DNA from: Burkholderia pyrrocinia
GTDB taxonomy: Bacteria > Pseudomonadota > Gammaproteobacteria > Burkholderiales > Burkholderiaceae
Reading direction: 5' to 3'
DNA length: 64,000 bases
NCBI RefSeq assembly: GCF_022809715.1
Contig: NZ_CP094459.1
Location: 2,976,001 to 3,040,000 of the forward strand
The position numbers and the translations under genes were made by a program. Numbering within the stretch: the stretch's first letter is position 1; the number at the start of each line of letters is the position of its first letter. The notes under the pieces are model-generated. The model was not told where the DNA came from. It saw only the letters and a program-made list of their open reading frames with translations, and searched no databases. Shown here piece by piece: positions 26,207-36,047 of this stretch.

Positions 26207-27673
26207 TTAAACGCCCGTCGTGAACCATGCATCCGTGCGCGCATACAGATCGATGAAGCGGGCGTGGCGCGCGGCCAGCAGGCGGTCGTCGCGCGGCGCG
26301 GCGACCGGCGACGCGGCCGGCGCCAGCGCGCGCAACGCATCTTCGCGCCAGTGTCCGATCGCGACGCCCGCGAGCAGCGCGGCGCCGCGCGTCGCGGCGT
26401 TCGGGCAATCGATCGCGTGCAGCGACGCGCCGAGCGCGTCGGCGAGCAACTGGCGCCAGCGCGGATCGACCGAGCCGCCGCCCGCGAGACGCAGCGTCGT
26501 CACCGGGTCGCGACGATCGGCATCGCGGATCGCATCGAGCCCCGCGCGCAGCGCGAACGCGACGCCTTCGAACGCGGCGCGCATCATCGCGCCGCGCGTG
26601 TCGCCGAGCCCGAGGCCGAGCCAGCCGCCGCGCGCATCGGGGTTCATCCACGGCGAACGCTCCCCGGTCAGGTAGGGCAGGAAGCACAGCCGTTCCGACG
26701 CCGGTTGCGCGAACGCGTCGTCATACGCATCCGCCCATCCCGAATAACCGAGCCAGCCGCGCACGGCTTCGAGCGCGAGCCCGACGTTCTGTATCGCGGC
26801 CATCGTGTAATAACCGCCGCCGGCTGCCGCGCGATAGCGATGCAGCCCGCGCCGCGCGGGCGGCAGCGCATCCGCGAGCACGACGATCTGGCCGCCGCTG
26901 CCCGTCGTCAGCAGCGCGTCGCCGGCCGCGGCGAGCCCGCTGCCGAGCGCCGCGCATGCGGTGTCGGCCGCGCCCGTCGCCAGCGGCACGCCGGCCGGCA
27001 GGCCGAGCGCCGCGGCCGCCTGCGCACCGAGCACGCCGCAGCGCGCAGTCGACGCAAGGACCGGCGCGAACCGGTCGGCCGGCAGGCCGAGCGCTGCGAT
27101 CAATGCCGTATCCCATGCACCGTCGGGCGTCGCGAGCGCGGTCGCGCACGCATCGCTCGGATCGGCCGCGACGTCGCCGCCGAGCGCGATGCGCAGCCAG
27201 TCCTTCGGCTGCACGGCCCAGCGCGCGGCGCGCAGCGCATCGGGCTCGTGCTCGGCCAGCCAGCGCAACAGCGGGCCTGCCATGCCCGGCGCAACGGGGT
27301 TCGGGGCGACGGGCAATCCGGCGGCGGGCGATCCGGCGACGGACCAATCGGACGCGTCCGCTTCGCGCACCGCGCGCGTGTCGGGCCACAGCAGCGCGGG
27401 CCGCACCGGCTGCCCGGCCGCGTCGATCAGCACGACGCCATGCATTTGCCCCGAGAAGCCGATCGCCGCGACCTGCGCGCGCTCGCCGGCAGGCAGGTGC
27501 GCGGCCGCGCGCACGAGCGCCTGCCACCACGCGTCGGGCGCGATCTCGGCCCAGCCGGGCCGCGGCGACGACAACGCATAAGGTTCGCTCGCGACCGCGC
27601 GCTCGACGCCATCGGCATCGAGCGTGACGAGTTTGACGGAGCCGGTGCCGAGGTCGATTCCGAGCAGGCGCAT
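26207..27673 (-). CDS. FGGY-family carbohydrate kinase, xylulokinase-like
   Basis: A 488-residue FGGY kinase. The N-terminal loop is GIDLGTGSVKLVTL, followed by GFSGQMHGVVLID and LLWPDTRAVRE in the sugar-binding domain. The C-terminal ATPase block contains RLAGGGSVDPRWRQLLADAL. It shares the xylulokinase motif SGQMHG with the gene at 4985 but is clearly diverged and stands alone, without a dehydrogenase or transporter of its own. The substrate could be xylulose or another pentulose. Confidence 0.8.
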   Translation of the reverse strand: MRLLGIDLGTGSVKLVTLDADGVERAVASEPYALSSPRPGWAEIAPDAWWQALVRAAAHLPAGERAQVAAIGFSGQMHGVVLIDAAGQPVRPALLWPDTRAVREADASDWSVAGSPAAGLPVAPNPVAPGMAGPLLRWLAEHEPDALRAARWAVQPKDWLRIALGGDVAADPSDACATALATPDGAWDTALIAALGLPADRFAPVLASTARCGVLGAQAAAALGLPAGVPLATGAADTACAALGSGLAAAGDALLTTGSGGQIVVLADALPPARRGLHRYRAAAGGGYYTMAAIQNVGLALEAVRGWLGYSGWADAYDDAFAQPASERLCFLPYLTGERSPWMNPDARGGWLGLGLGDTRGAMMRAAFEGVAFALRAGLDAIRDADRRDPVTTLRLAGGGSVDPRWRQLLADALGASLHAIDCPNAATRGAALLAGVAIGHWREDALRALAPAASPVAAPRDDRLLAARHARFIDLYARTDAWFTTGV

Positions 27674-28122
27674 GACGTGACGGTGAATTCGAATGAACGG
27701 ATGTCGATGATAACGGGATCGCGATACTCGCCCCGGCTTTTGCGGTCACCGCAGCGCAATGCGATGCACGGAAGCCGCAGTCGGCAGCCGGGTTTCGCCG
27801 GGCTGCACCTTGCGTGCAAAAGCGGCCGTTCGCGGGTTAACCCGGCGCGGTTTTCCGACACCCCTTTTTGCCACTATGCGGCCGCGCCGATACACACCAT
27901 AAAGCGGCCGATATTTGACATGGGGGCCGGCGCTATTTTGAAGGGCTATAAAACCGGGGAACCTCACTCCTGCGGCAGTTTCCCGATGATCGACACCCTG
28001 TTTCATGCCGAAATGGCATATCGAACCAGCAAAGCACGGAATAGAACCCAGCGCTCTTGTTGCGTGGATTCATTCCGCATAACTTCGTATCACCCCGAAA
28101 ACAAGATCATGGAGTGAGACAG
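27674..28122. promoter_or_regulatory. 449-base divergent region with AT-rich leader of the NCS2 permease
   Basis: No gene is supported. The region is less GC-rich than its neighbours from about 27,900. TTGACA (27915-27920) and TATAAA (27947-27952) are present but at non-standard spacing. A stem GGGGAAC/GTTTCCC (27956-27962 with 27978-27984) follows in the leader. A purine-responsive leader RNA is conceivable for this permease, but I recognise no known riboswitch consensus. Confidence 0.3.
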
Positions 28123-29499
28123 ATGCAATCGAACACGGTCCATCCGTGCGATGAGGTGCTGCCGACCGGCAAGCTGGTAACGCTTGGCCTGCAACACGTC
28201 CTCGTCATGTACGCCGGCGCCGTCGCCGTGCCGCTTATCGTCGGCGGCGCGCTCAAGCTGCCGAAAGACCAGATCGCGTTCCTGATCAGCGCCGATCTGT
28301 TTTCGTGCGGCATCGCCACGCTGATCCAGACGCTGGGCCTGTGGATCTTCGGGATCCGCCTGCCCGTCATCATGGGCTGCACGTTCGCGGCCGTCGGCCC
28401 GATGATCGCGATCGGCACGAACCCCGGCCTCGGCATTCTCGACATCTTCGGCTCGACCATCGCGGCCGGCATCATCGGCATCGTGCTGGCGCCGACGATC
28501 GGCAAGCTGTTGCGGTTCTTCCCGCCGGTGGTCGTCGGCACCGTGATTGCCGTGATCGGGCTGTCGCTGATGGAGGTCGGCATCAACTGGGCCGCCGGCG
28601 GCGTCGGCAACCCCGAATACGGCAGCCCGGTCTATCTCGGCCTGTCGCTGCTCGTGCTCACGCTGATCCTGCTGATCAACAAGTTCGGCCGCGGCTTCAT
28701 CGCGAACATCTCGGTGCTGCTCGGCATCGTCGCCGGCTTCGTGATCGCGTTCATCCTCGGCCGCGTGAACACCGAAGGCGTGTCGCTCGCGCCGTGGGTC
28801 GGCTTCGTGATGCCGTTCCACTTCGGCTGGCCGCACTTCGACCCGCTGTCGATCGCGACGATGGTCACGGTGATGTTCGTCACGTTCATCGAATCGACCG
28901 GCATGTTCCTCGCGGTCGGCGACATGGTCGATCGTCCGGTCGACCAGGATCGCCTGGTGCGCGGCCTGCGCGTCGACGGCCTCGGCACGCTGATCGGCGG
29001 CATCTTCAACTCGTTCCCGCATACGTCGTTCTCGCAGAACGTCGGCCTGATCGGCGTGACGGGCGTGAAGAGCCGGTTCGTGTGCGCGACGGGCGGCGTG
29101 ATCCTCGTGATGCTCGGCCTGTTCCCGAAGATGGCGCAGGTCGTCGCGTCGGTGCCGCCGTTCGTGCTCGGCGGCGCGGGCATCGTGATGTTCGGGATGG
29201 TGGCCGCGAACGGCATCAAGGTGCTGTCGAAGGTCGATTTCGTGAACAACAGCCACAACCTGTTCATCGTCGCCGTGAGCGTCGGCATGGGCCTCGTGCC
29301 GGTCGTGTCGCCGCACTTCTTCTCGAAGCTGCCGCCCGCGCTCGCACCGATCCTGCACAGCGGCATCCTGCTGGCATCGGCCACGGCCGTGATCCTGAAC
29401 ATCGTGTTCAACGGCGTGAAAGGCGAAAAGGATGCGCGCTGCGACATCCGCCGCGCCGGACACGACTTCGACGGGCGCCCCGCCGACGTGCACCACTGA
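28123..29499 (+). CDS. NCS2-family xanthine/uracil:cation symporter
   Basis: A 458-residue nucleobase permease with about 14 membrane segments. Family features include the early LQHVLVMYAGAVAVPLIVGG segment, the motif FGSTIAAGIIG, and the TM8-TM10 region with VTFIESTGMFLAVGDM. The last carries the Glu and the signature near the substrate site found in xanthine/uric acid (UapA/XanQ-type) members. The ATG at 28123 has a GGAGTGAG site; the upstream in-frame extension is not conserved-looking. Specificity between xanthine, uric acid and uracil is not settled by sequence. Confidence 0.85.
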   Translation: MQSNTVHPCDEVLPTGKLVTLGLQHVLVMYAGAVAVPLIVGGALKLPKDQIAFLISADLFSCGIATLIQTLGLWIFGIRLPVIMGCTFAAVGPMIAIGTNPGLGILDIFGSTIAAGIIGIVLAPTIGKLLRFFPPVVVGTVIAVIGLSLMEVGINWAAGGVGNPEYGSPVYLGLSLLVLTLILLINKFGRGFIANISVLLGIVAGFVIAFILGRVNTEGVSLAPWVGFVMPFHFGWPHFDPLSIATMVTVMFVTFIESTGMFLAVGDMVDRPVDQDRLVRGLRVDGLGTLIGGIFNSFPHTSFSQNVGLIGVTGVKSRFVCATGGVILVMLGLFPKMAQVVASVPPFVLGGAGIVMFGMVAANGIKVLSKVDFVNNSHNLFIVAVSVGMGLVPVVSPHFFSKLPPALAPILHSGILLASATAVILNIVFNGVKGEKDARCDIRRAGHDFDGRPADVHH

Positions 29500-29539
29500 T
29501 CGCGCCGCGCCGGACGACGGCGCAACGCGGTAATGAAAA

Positions 29540-29567
29540 AACGCCACGGACTTTCGTCCGTGGCGTT
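29540..29567 (-). terminator. intrinsic terminator of the RND efflux operon
   Basis: AACGCCACGGAC-TTTC-GTCCGTGGCGTT forms a perfect 12-bp stem. On the minus strand it is followed by a T6 run, placing it downstream of oprB; on the plus strand it can also serve the permease gene. Confidence 0.85.
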
Positions 29568-29632
29568 GTCGTTTCCACATACCGCCGGTTCGACGGACAG
29601 GAGCGGTTGCCCGCTCCCGCGCTGCTTCGCGC

Positions 29633-31156
29633 TTACCCGTTGGTTGCCGCCGACGACGCAGGCGCCGGGGCGGCCGCCTTGTCGTAGTCGACCGGCTCAT
29701 CCGGCGCGCGCGGCGTCTCGCCGGCCCGCTGGGTCCAGCCGCCGCCCAGTGCGCGGTACAGGTCGACCAGGTTCGTCCAGCGCGCCAGGCGCGCGCTGAT
29801 GAGCGTCTGCTGCGCCGAGTACAGGTCCGTCTGCGCGGTCAGCACCGACAGGTAGCTGTCGACGCCGTTCTTGTAGCGCAGGTCCGACAGGTCGAAACGA
29901 CGCTGCTGCGCGTGCTCGTTGCGCTCCAGCGCGGCGATCTGCTGGTCGTACGTGCCGCGTGCGGCCAGCCCGTCCGACACTTCGCGGAATGCCGACTGGA
30001 TCGCCTTCTCGTAGTTCGCGATCTCGATGCGCTTCTGCACGTGCGCGAGATCGAGATTGGCGATGTTCGAACCGCCCTCGAAGATCGGCAGCGCAATACT
30101 CGGCGCAAACGACCACGCCGCCGTACCGGCCTTGAACAGGCCGCCGAGCGTCGGGCTCGCGGTGCCGAATGCCGCGGTCAGCGAGATCTTCGGGAAGAAC
30201 GCCGCGCGTGCCGCACCGATGTTCGCGTTCGCGGCCAGCAGCGTCTGCTCGGCCTGCATCACGTCCGGACGGCGCGTCAGCAGGTCCGACGGCAACCCGG
30301 CCGGCACGTCCGTCAGCAGGTTCTGCGCGTCGAGCGGCATGCCCGGCGGCAGGTCGTCCGGCAGCGGCTCGCCGATCAGCAGCACCAGCGCGTTCAGCGC
30401 CTGCGCACGCGCACGCGCCTGCGCCTGCTGGTTCGCGAGCGCCGTCTCGACCACCGTCTGCGACTGACGCAGCTCGAGCTCGGAGCCCGTGCCGTTGTCG
30501 AACTGCAGCTTCGTCAGGTCGTACGACGCCTGAGCGGACTTCAGCGTGTTCTCCGTGACCTTCAGCAGATCGTCGGTCGACAGCAGCGTCAGGTACTGGT
30601 CAGCCACCTGCGACACCAGCGAGATTTCCGACGCCTGCCGCGCGTATGCGGTCGACAGGTACTGCGCGAGCGCCTGATCCTTCAGGCTCTGCACGCGGCC
30701 GAACAGGTCGAGCTCCCACGACGCGGAAAGCCCGACGTTGTAGGTGCGCGAGATCAGCGGCTGCCCCGTCGACGACACGCCGGCCGGGAACCGCTGGATG
30801 CTGCCCGTACCGGTGCCGTCGAGCGTCGGGAACAGGCCCGCGCGCGTGATCTGGTACTGCGCGCGCGCCGCCTCGATGTTCAGCACCGACACGCGCAGGT
30901 CGCGGTTGTTCTTCAGCGCGATCTCGATCAGCCGCTGCAGGCGCGGATCGACGAAGAATTCGCGCCAGCCGATGGCGGTCGCCGCCTGGCCGTTCGCGCT
31001 GCGCGCGCCGGCAGCGCCCGGCTGCGTCGCGTAGACGCCGCCGGCCGGGTACGCCTGCGCGACGGGTGCGTCGGGCCGCTTGTAATGCGGCGCCATCGTG
31101 CAGCCCGTGGCAAAGAGCGCGACCGCGATTGCAGTCAAAGCGTGTTTTTGCATCAT
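29633..31156 (-). CDS. oprB: outer-membrane efflux lipoprotein (OprM/NodT family)
   Basis: A 507-residue outer-membrane channel of the OprM family. The lipobox LFATGC places the acylated Cys near residue 19. Two outer-membrane efflux repeats follow, with the family segments NRDLRVSVLNIEAARAQYQI and SFRREV-like REVSDGLAARGTYDQQ. The ATG at 31156 overlaps the stop of the RND pump gene. The C-terminus ends in an alanine/proline-rich tail. It is the trimeric exit duct of the BpeAB-like pump. Confidence 0.85.
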   Translation of the reverse strand: MMQKHALTAIAVALFATGCTMAPHYKRPDAPVAQAYPAGGVYATQPGAAGARSANGQAATAIGWREFFVDPRLQRLIEIALKNNRDLRVSVLNIEAARAQYQITRAGLFPTLDGTGTGSIQRFPAGVSSTGQPLISRTYNVGLSASWELDLFGRVQSLKDQALAQYLSTAYARQASEISLVSQVADQYLTLLSTDDLLKVTENTLKSAQASYDLTKLQFDNGTGSELELRQSQTVVETALANQQAQARARAQALNALVLLIGEPLPDDLPPGMPLDAQNLLTDVPAGLPSDLLTRRPDVMQAEQTLLAANANIGAARAAFFPKISLTAAFGTASPTLGGLFKAGTAAWSFAPSIALPIFEGGSNIANLDLAHVQKRIEIANYEKAIQSAFREVSDGLAARGTYDQQIAALERNEHAQQRRFDLSDLRYKNGVDSYLSVLTAQTDLYSAQQTLISARLARWTNLVDLYRALGGGWTQRAGETPRAPDEPVDYDKAAAPAPASSAATNG

Positions 31157-34100
31157 CACTGTCCCTTGTTGCCTTCGTCGCCGTTGCCCGGCTTCTCTTC
31201 GTGCTTCGCGTGCTCCTGAGCCAGGCGCAATGCCTCGTCGGCATCTTCCCGTTCGCCGCTGAAGATCGCGCGGACCTTCACGAAGAACATCGGGATCAGG
31301 AAGATCGCGAGGAACGTCGCCGTGATCATCCCGCCGATCACGCCCGTGCCGATCGCGTGCTGGCTCCCCGAGCCCGCGCCGTTGCTGATCGCGAGCGGCA
31401 TCACGCCGAGAATGAACGCCATCGACGTCATCAGGATCGGGCGCAGCCGCTGGCGCGCCGCTTCCAGTGCGGCCTCGACCGGCCCCATCTTCTCCGTCAC
31501 CTGCAACTCGCGCGCGAACTCGACGATCAGGATCGCGTTCTTCGCCGACAAGCCCACGGTGGTCAACAGGCCGACCTGGAAGTACACATCGTTCTCGAGG
31601 CCGCGCATCGTCGCCGCGAGCAGTGCACCGATCACGCCGAGCGGCACCACCATGATCACCGAGAACGGGATCGACCAGCTTTCATACAGCGCCGCGAGAC
31701 ACAGGAACACGACGAGGATCGAAATCGCGTACAGGATCGGCGCCTGCGAACCGGACTGGATTTCCTGGAACGACAGGCCGGTCCACGAATAGCCGATACC
31801 GACCGGCAGCTTCTTCGCGAGCCCTTCCATCGCGGTCATCGCCTGACCGGTCGACTTGCCCGGTGCGGCCTGACCCTGGATTTCCATCGCCGAGATGCCG
31901 TTATAACGCTCGAGCTTCGGTGAACCGTACGTCCAGTGACCGGTCGCGAACGCGCTGAACGGCACCATCCCGCCCGACCCGTTGCGCACGTACCAGATGT
32001 TCATGTCCTCCGGCGTCATCCGGAACGGCGCATCGGCCTGCACGTAGACCTTCTTGATCCGGCCATCGGTGTCGAGGAAGTTGTTCACGTACTTCGACGC
32101 CCACGCGATCGAGAACGTCTGGTCGATCGCATCCGCCGTCACGCCGAGCGCATTCGCCTTCTCGCGGTCGATGTCGACCTTGTACTGCGGCGTGTCGTTC
32201 AGGCCGTTCGGGCGCACGCCCTGCAGCGTCGGATCCTTCGAGGCCATCCCGAGCAACTGGTTGCGCGCGGCCATCAGCGCATCGTGGCCGAGACCGGCAT
32301 TGTCCGTCAGCTCGAAGTCGAAGCCGGCGGCCGTACCGAGTTCAGGAATCGACGGCGGGTTGAACGGGATCACGATCGCGTCCTTGTAGCCCGCATAGCG
32401 CCCGAACATCCGGCCGATCAGTGCCTGCACCTTCTGGTTCGCATGCTGACGCTGCGAGTAGTCCTTCAGGCGCACGAACACGAGACCGGAGTTCTGGCCG
32501 CGACCCGCGAAGCTGAAGCCGTTCACCGTGAACGCCGATTCGACGATTTCCTTCTCGTCCTTCAGCAGGTAGTCGGAAATGTTCGCCAGCGTCTTCGCGG
32601 TCGTTTCCTGCGTCGAACCCGACGGCGTCTGCACGATCACGAACATCAGGCCCTGGTCTTCATCGGGCAGGAACGACTTCGGCAAGCGCACGAACAGCAG
32701 GCCGACCCCGACGATCACGGCCAGGTAGATGATGAGCCAGCGGCCCGAGCGCTTGATCACGTGGTGCACGCCGACGTGGTACTTGTCGCGGCTGTTGTTG
32801 AACGTGCGGTTGAACCAGCCGAAGAAACCCTTCTTCTCTTCGTGATGCCCTTGCGGGATCGGCTTCAGGATCGTCGCGCACAGTGCCGGCGTCAGAATCA
32901 ACGCGACGAGCACCGACAGCACCATCGCCGTCACGATCGTCAGCGAGAACTGACGATAGATCGCGCCGACCGAACCGCCGGAGAACGCGACCGGCACGAA
33001 CACGGCCGACAGCACGAGCGCGATGCCGACGAGTGCGCCGGTGATCTGGCCCATCGCCTTGCGGGTTGCCTCCTTCGGTGACAGGCCCTCTTCCGCCATC
33101 ACGCGCTCGACGTTCTCGACCACCACGATCGCATCGTCGACCAGCAGGCCGATCGCGAGCACGAGGCCGAACATCGACAGCGTGTTGATCGAGAAGCCCA
33201 CCAGCGACATGACTGCGAACGTACCGAGCAGCACGACCGGCACCGCGATCGTCGGGATGATCGTCGCCCGCAGGTTCTGCAGGAACAGATACATCACGAG
33301 GAACACCAGCACGATACCTTCGAGCAGCGTCTTGACCACTTCCTCGATCGACAGCTTCACGAACGGCGTCGTGTCGTACGGATACTTCACGACGAGGCCG
33401 TGCGGGAAGAACGGTGCCAGCTCGTCGATCTTCGCGCGCACGGCCTTCGCGGTCGCGAGCGCGTTCGCGTTGGTCGCGAGCTGGATACCGAGTGCCGCGG
33501 TCGGCTGACCGTTGTACTTCGTGTCGAAGTTGTAGTTCTCGCCGCCGAGCTCAAGCTTCGCGACGTCCTTCAGGCGCACCTGCGAGCCGTCCTGGTTGAC
33601 CTTCAGCAGGATGTTGCCGAACTGCTCGGGCGTCTGCAGCAGCGTCGATTCGGTGATCGTCGCCTGCAGCACGGTGCCCGGCTTCGCCGGCGTGCCGCCG
33701 ATCTGGCCACCCGCGATCTGCACGTTCTGCGCGGTGATCGCCGAGCTCACGTCGACCGGCGTGAGGCCGTAGTTCGTCAGGCGGTTCGGGTCGAGCCAGA
33801 TCCGCATCGCGTACTGCGAGCCGAACAGCGTGACGGTACCGACGCCGTTCAACCGGCTGATCGGATCCTTCACGTGCGACGCCACGAAGTTCGCGAGGTC
33901 GTACTTGTTCATGCTGCCGTCTTCGGAGTTGAAGGCGAGCACCAGCAGGAAGCTGCTGCTCGACTTCGTCACCGACAGGCCGAGCTGCTGCACGACCTGC
34001 GGCAGAACCGGCGTCGCGAGCGACAGCTTGTTCTGCACCTGGACCTGCGCGATGTCGGCGTTGGTGCCCGGCGCGAAGGTCAGCGTGATCGTCGCGTTGC

Positions 34101-34356
34101 CCGAGTCGTCACTCGTCGACGACATGTACAGGAAGTTGTCGAGACCGCTCATCTGCTGCTCGATCACCTGCGTCACCGTGTCTTCCACCGTCTTCGCGGA
34201 AGCGCCCGGGTAGTTCGCGGTGATCTGGATCGATGGCGGCGCGATCGTCGGATACTGCGAGATCGGCAGCGTGAAGATCGCCGCGACCCCGGCCAGCATC
34301 AGGATGATGGCGATCACCCACGCGAAGATCGGGCGATCGATAAAAAACTTTGCCAT
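31156..34356 (-). CDS. bpeB: RND multidrug efflux transporter, AcrB/BpeB-like
   Basis: A 1066-residue inner-membrane proton antiporter of the HAE1 group, full length for the family. It starts [20 protein letters not shown]. Transmembrane helix 4 has [21 protein letters not shown] with the proton-relay Asp pair, and helix 10 has the conserved Lys in [15 protein letters not shown]. Two large periplasmic porter loops are present. The stop overlaps oprB, and the gene follows bpeA by 15 bases. Homology to BpeB of B. pseudomallei and the RND-4 pump of B. cenocepacia is recognised by sequence character and locus order. Drug range is not deducible. Confidence 0.92.
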   Translation of the reverse strand: MAKFFIDRPIFAWVIAIILMLAGVAAIFTLPISQYPTIAPPSIQITANYPGASAKTVEDTVTQVIEQQMSGLDNFLYMSSTSDDSGNATITLTFAPGTNADIAQVQVQNKLSLATPVLPQVVQQLGLSVTKSSSSFLLVLAFNSEDGSMNKYDLANFVASHVKDPISRLNGVGTVTLFGSQYAMRIWLDPNRLTNYGLTPVDVSSAITAQNVQIAGGQIGGTPAKPGTVLQATITESTLLQTPEQFGNILLKVNQDGSQVRLKDVAKLELGGENYNFDTKYNGQPTAALGIQLATNANALATAKAVRAKIDELAPFFPHGLVVKYPYDTTPFVKLSIEEVVKTLLEGIVLVFLVMYLFLQNLRATIIPTIAVPVVLLGTFAVMSLVGFSINTLSMFGLVLAIGLLVDDAIVVVENVERVMAEEGLSPKEATRKAMGQITGALVGIALVLSAVFVPVAFSGGSVGAIYRQFSLTIVTAMVLSVLVALILTPALCATILKPIPQGHHEEKKGFFGWFNRTFNNSRDKYHVGVHHVIKRSGRWLIIYLAVIVGVGLLFVRLPKSFLPDEDQGLMFVIVQTPSGSTQETTAKTLANISDYLLKDEKEIVESAFTVNGFSFAGRGQNSGLVFVRLKDYSQRQHANQKVQALIGRMFGRYAGYKDAIVIPFNPPSIPELGTAAGFDFELTDNAGLGHDALMAARNQLLGMASKDPTLQGVRPNGLNDTPQYKVDIDREKANALGVTADAIDQTFSIAWASKYVNNFLDTDGRIKKVYVQADAPFRMTPEDMNIWYVRNGSGGMVPFSAFATGHWTYGSPKLERYNGISAMEIQGQAAPGKSTGQAMTAMEGLAKKLPVGIGYSWTGLSFQEIQSGSQAPILYAISILVVFLCLAALYESWSIPFSVIMVVPLGVIGALLAATMRGLENDVYFQVGLLTTVGLSAKNAILIVEFARELQVTEKMGPVEAALEAARQRLRPILMTSMAFILGVMPLAISNGAGSGSQHAIGTGVIGGMITATFLAIFLIPMFFVKVRAIFSGEREDADEALRLAQEHAKHEEKPGNGDEGNKGQ

Positions 34357-34371
34357 GAAACAGGCTCCCTG

Positions 34372-35649
34372 TTATTGCGCGCTCGAAGCAGCGGCAGCAC
34401 TCGCCGGCGCGGCGCCCGATGCGGCGGCACCGGAAGCGGCGGCGGCGCCGGAACCGGCGCCAGCCGGTGCGGCGGTTGCGGCGGCGGCGCCCGATGCGGC
34501 ATCGGCCGCCGGTGCGAGCTGCGCCGGTACCGACTTCACGGTCGCACCCGGGCGTACCTTCTCGCCGCCCTGCACGATCACGTGATCGCCCGCTTGCAGA
34601 CCGCCTTCGACGATCCAGTTCTGGCCCTGCATGCCCGTCGTCTTCAGCGGACGCGGCTCGACCTTGTTGCCGGCGTTCACCACCATCGCGATCGCCTGGC
34701 CCTTCTGGTCATGCGTGACGCCGATCTGCGGCACCAGGAACGCGTTCTCGTTCACGCCCTGCTCGATCCGGGCGCGCACGAACATCCCCGGCAGCAGCAC
34801 CTTGCCCGGGTTCGGGAAGACCGCACGGATCGTCACCGAGCCGGTGGCCTGGTCGACCGTCACGTCCGAGAACTGCAGCTTGCCCGGCTCCGCATAGGTC
34901 TTGCCGTCCTCGAGGATCAGCGACACCTTCGCCGCGCCCGGGCCGCTCGTCTTCAGGCGGCCGCTCTGCACGTCCTGGCGCAGCTTCAGGCCTTCGAGGC
35001 TCGACTGCGTGAGGTCGACATACACCGGGTCGAGCTGCTGCACCGTCGACATCAGCGTCGCCTGGCTCGCCTGCACGTACGCGCCCGGCGTCACTTGCGA
35101 AATGCCGACGCGGCCGGTGATCGGCGAGACCACGTCGGTGTAGCCGAGGTTGATCTGCGCGGTGTCGACCGCCGCCTTGCCGGACGCGACGTCCGCCGCG
35201 GCCTGCCCTTGCGTGGCCACCGCGTTGTCGTAGTCCTGCTTGCTGACCGCGTTCGCGGCCACCAGCACCTTGTAGCGCGCGACCAGCGCGTTCTGCGTGG
35301 CGAGGTTCGCCTGCGCCTTCGCGAGCGTCGCCTTCGCGCTGTTCAGCGCGGCGATATACGGCGCCGGATCGATCTTGTACAGACGCTGGCCGGCCTTGAC
35401 GTCGGTGCCTTCGGTGAATTCACGGCGCAGCACGATGCCGTCGACCCGCGCGCGGACCTGCGCGACGAGGAACGCGCTGGTGCGGCCGGGCAGCTCGCTG
35501 AAGACCGGTACGGCTTGGGGCTGGACGGTGACGACGCCGACTTCCGGCGTTTGCGGCGGCGGTGCCGATTCTTTTTTTCCGCAGGCAGCCAGGAAAACCG
35601 CGGCTGCCGCGACAGTGATCAAGCGGTATGGAACCCGTTCGACGCGCAT
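34372..35649 (-). CDS. bpeA: RND efflux periplasmic adaptor lipoprotein, AcrA/BpeA-like
   Basis: A 425-residue membrane-fusion protein. A lipoprotein signal ends VFLAACGKK (Cys near residue 21). Then come a lipoyl half-motif (QVRARVDGIVLRREFTEG), a long alpha-helical hairpin (residues about 95-165), a second lipoyl half and a beta-barrel domain. The last 55 residues or so are almost pure Ala/Gly/Pro/Ser, a low-complexity tail. It links BpeB to the outer-membrane channel and is first in the operon, divergent from the TetR gene. Confidence 0.9.
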   Translation of the reverse strand: MRVERVPYRLITVAAAAVFLAACGKKESAPPPQTPEVGVVTVQPQAVPVFSELPGRTSAFLVAQVRARVDGIVLRREFTEGTDVKAGQRLYKIDPAPYIAALNSAKATLAKAQANLATQNALVARYKVLVAANAVSKQDYDNAVATQGQAAADVASGKAAVDTAQINLGYTDVVSPITGRVGISQVTPGAYVQASQATLMSTVQQLDPVYVDLTQSSLEGLKLRQDVQSGRLKTSGPGAAKVSLILEDGKTYAEPGKLQFSDVTVDQATGSVTIRAVFPNPGKVLLPGMFVRARIEQGVNENAFLVPQIGVTHDQKGQAIAMVVNAGNKVEPRPLKTTGMQGQNWIVEGGLQAGDHVIVQGGEKVRPGATVKSVPAQLAPAADAASGAAAATAAPAGAGSGAAAASGAAASGAAPASAAAASSAQ

Positions 35650-35885
35650 GGAGCGACCTCTGTGTGTAACCAATGGAATAAGTGCAGCACCCGGCGGGAG
35701 CGCAACACGGATGCGCCTCGCGGCGCAGATCGAACACCTGAATTACTGGACTGCTGGATACAGCACGTCGGCACAAAACCTCCATGCCGACGGGATGCCG
35801 CGAACTGCGGATGGTACTTGGGGCGGGAATCAGCAGAGTGGGATATTAACTGATTGCCACTTGGGTCATTCGATCGTAGGGTGGT

Positions 35886-35915
35886 ATTGTATATACATTC
35901 ACGAATGTATGTAAA
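35886..35915 (-). promoter_or_regulatory. bpeAB-oprB promoter with overlapping AcrR-type operator
   Basis: The perfect palindrome ATACATTC-AC-GAATGTAT (35893-35910), within the 24-base segment 35890-35913, closely resembles the E. coli AcrR operator in both sequence and length. On the minus strand it is bracketed by TTTACA (35915-35910) and TACAAT (35891-35886) with 18-base spacing, a good -35/-10 pair, so repressor binding would occlude RNA polymerase. An outward TTGTAT/TGTAAA pair could also drive the TetR gene. Confidence 0.75.
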
Positions 35916-36047
35916 AAGCCCGTTTGTATCGCGCCGACTGTCCAGTCTTACGAATTATTACCAGTCGCAAGCATAGCCAATCCGCATGACGGCAACGAGG
36001 GTTGCGGACCCTATATTCACCTACGATCGATCCAATCAGGCCTGCAC

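Noticed and set aside
27900..28122. Known purine or xanthine riboswitch upstream of the NCS2 permease
   Set aside because: I could not match a consensus; only a 7-bp stem is visible.
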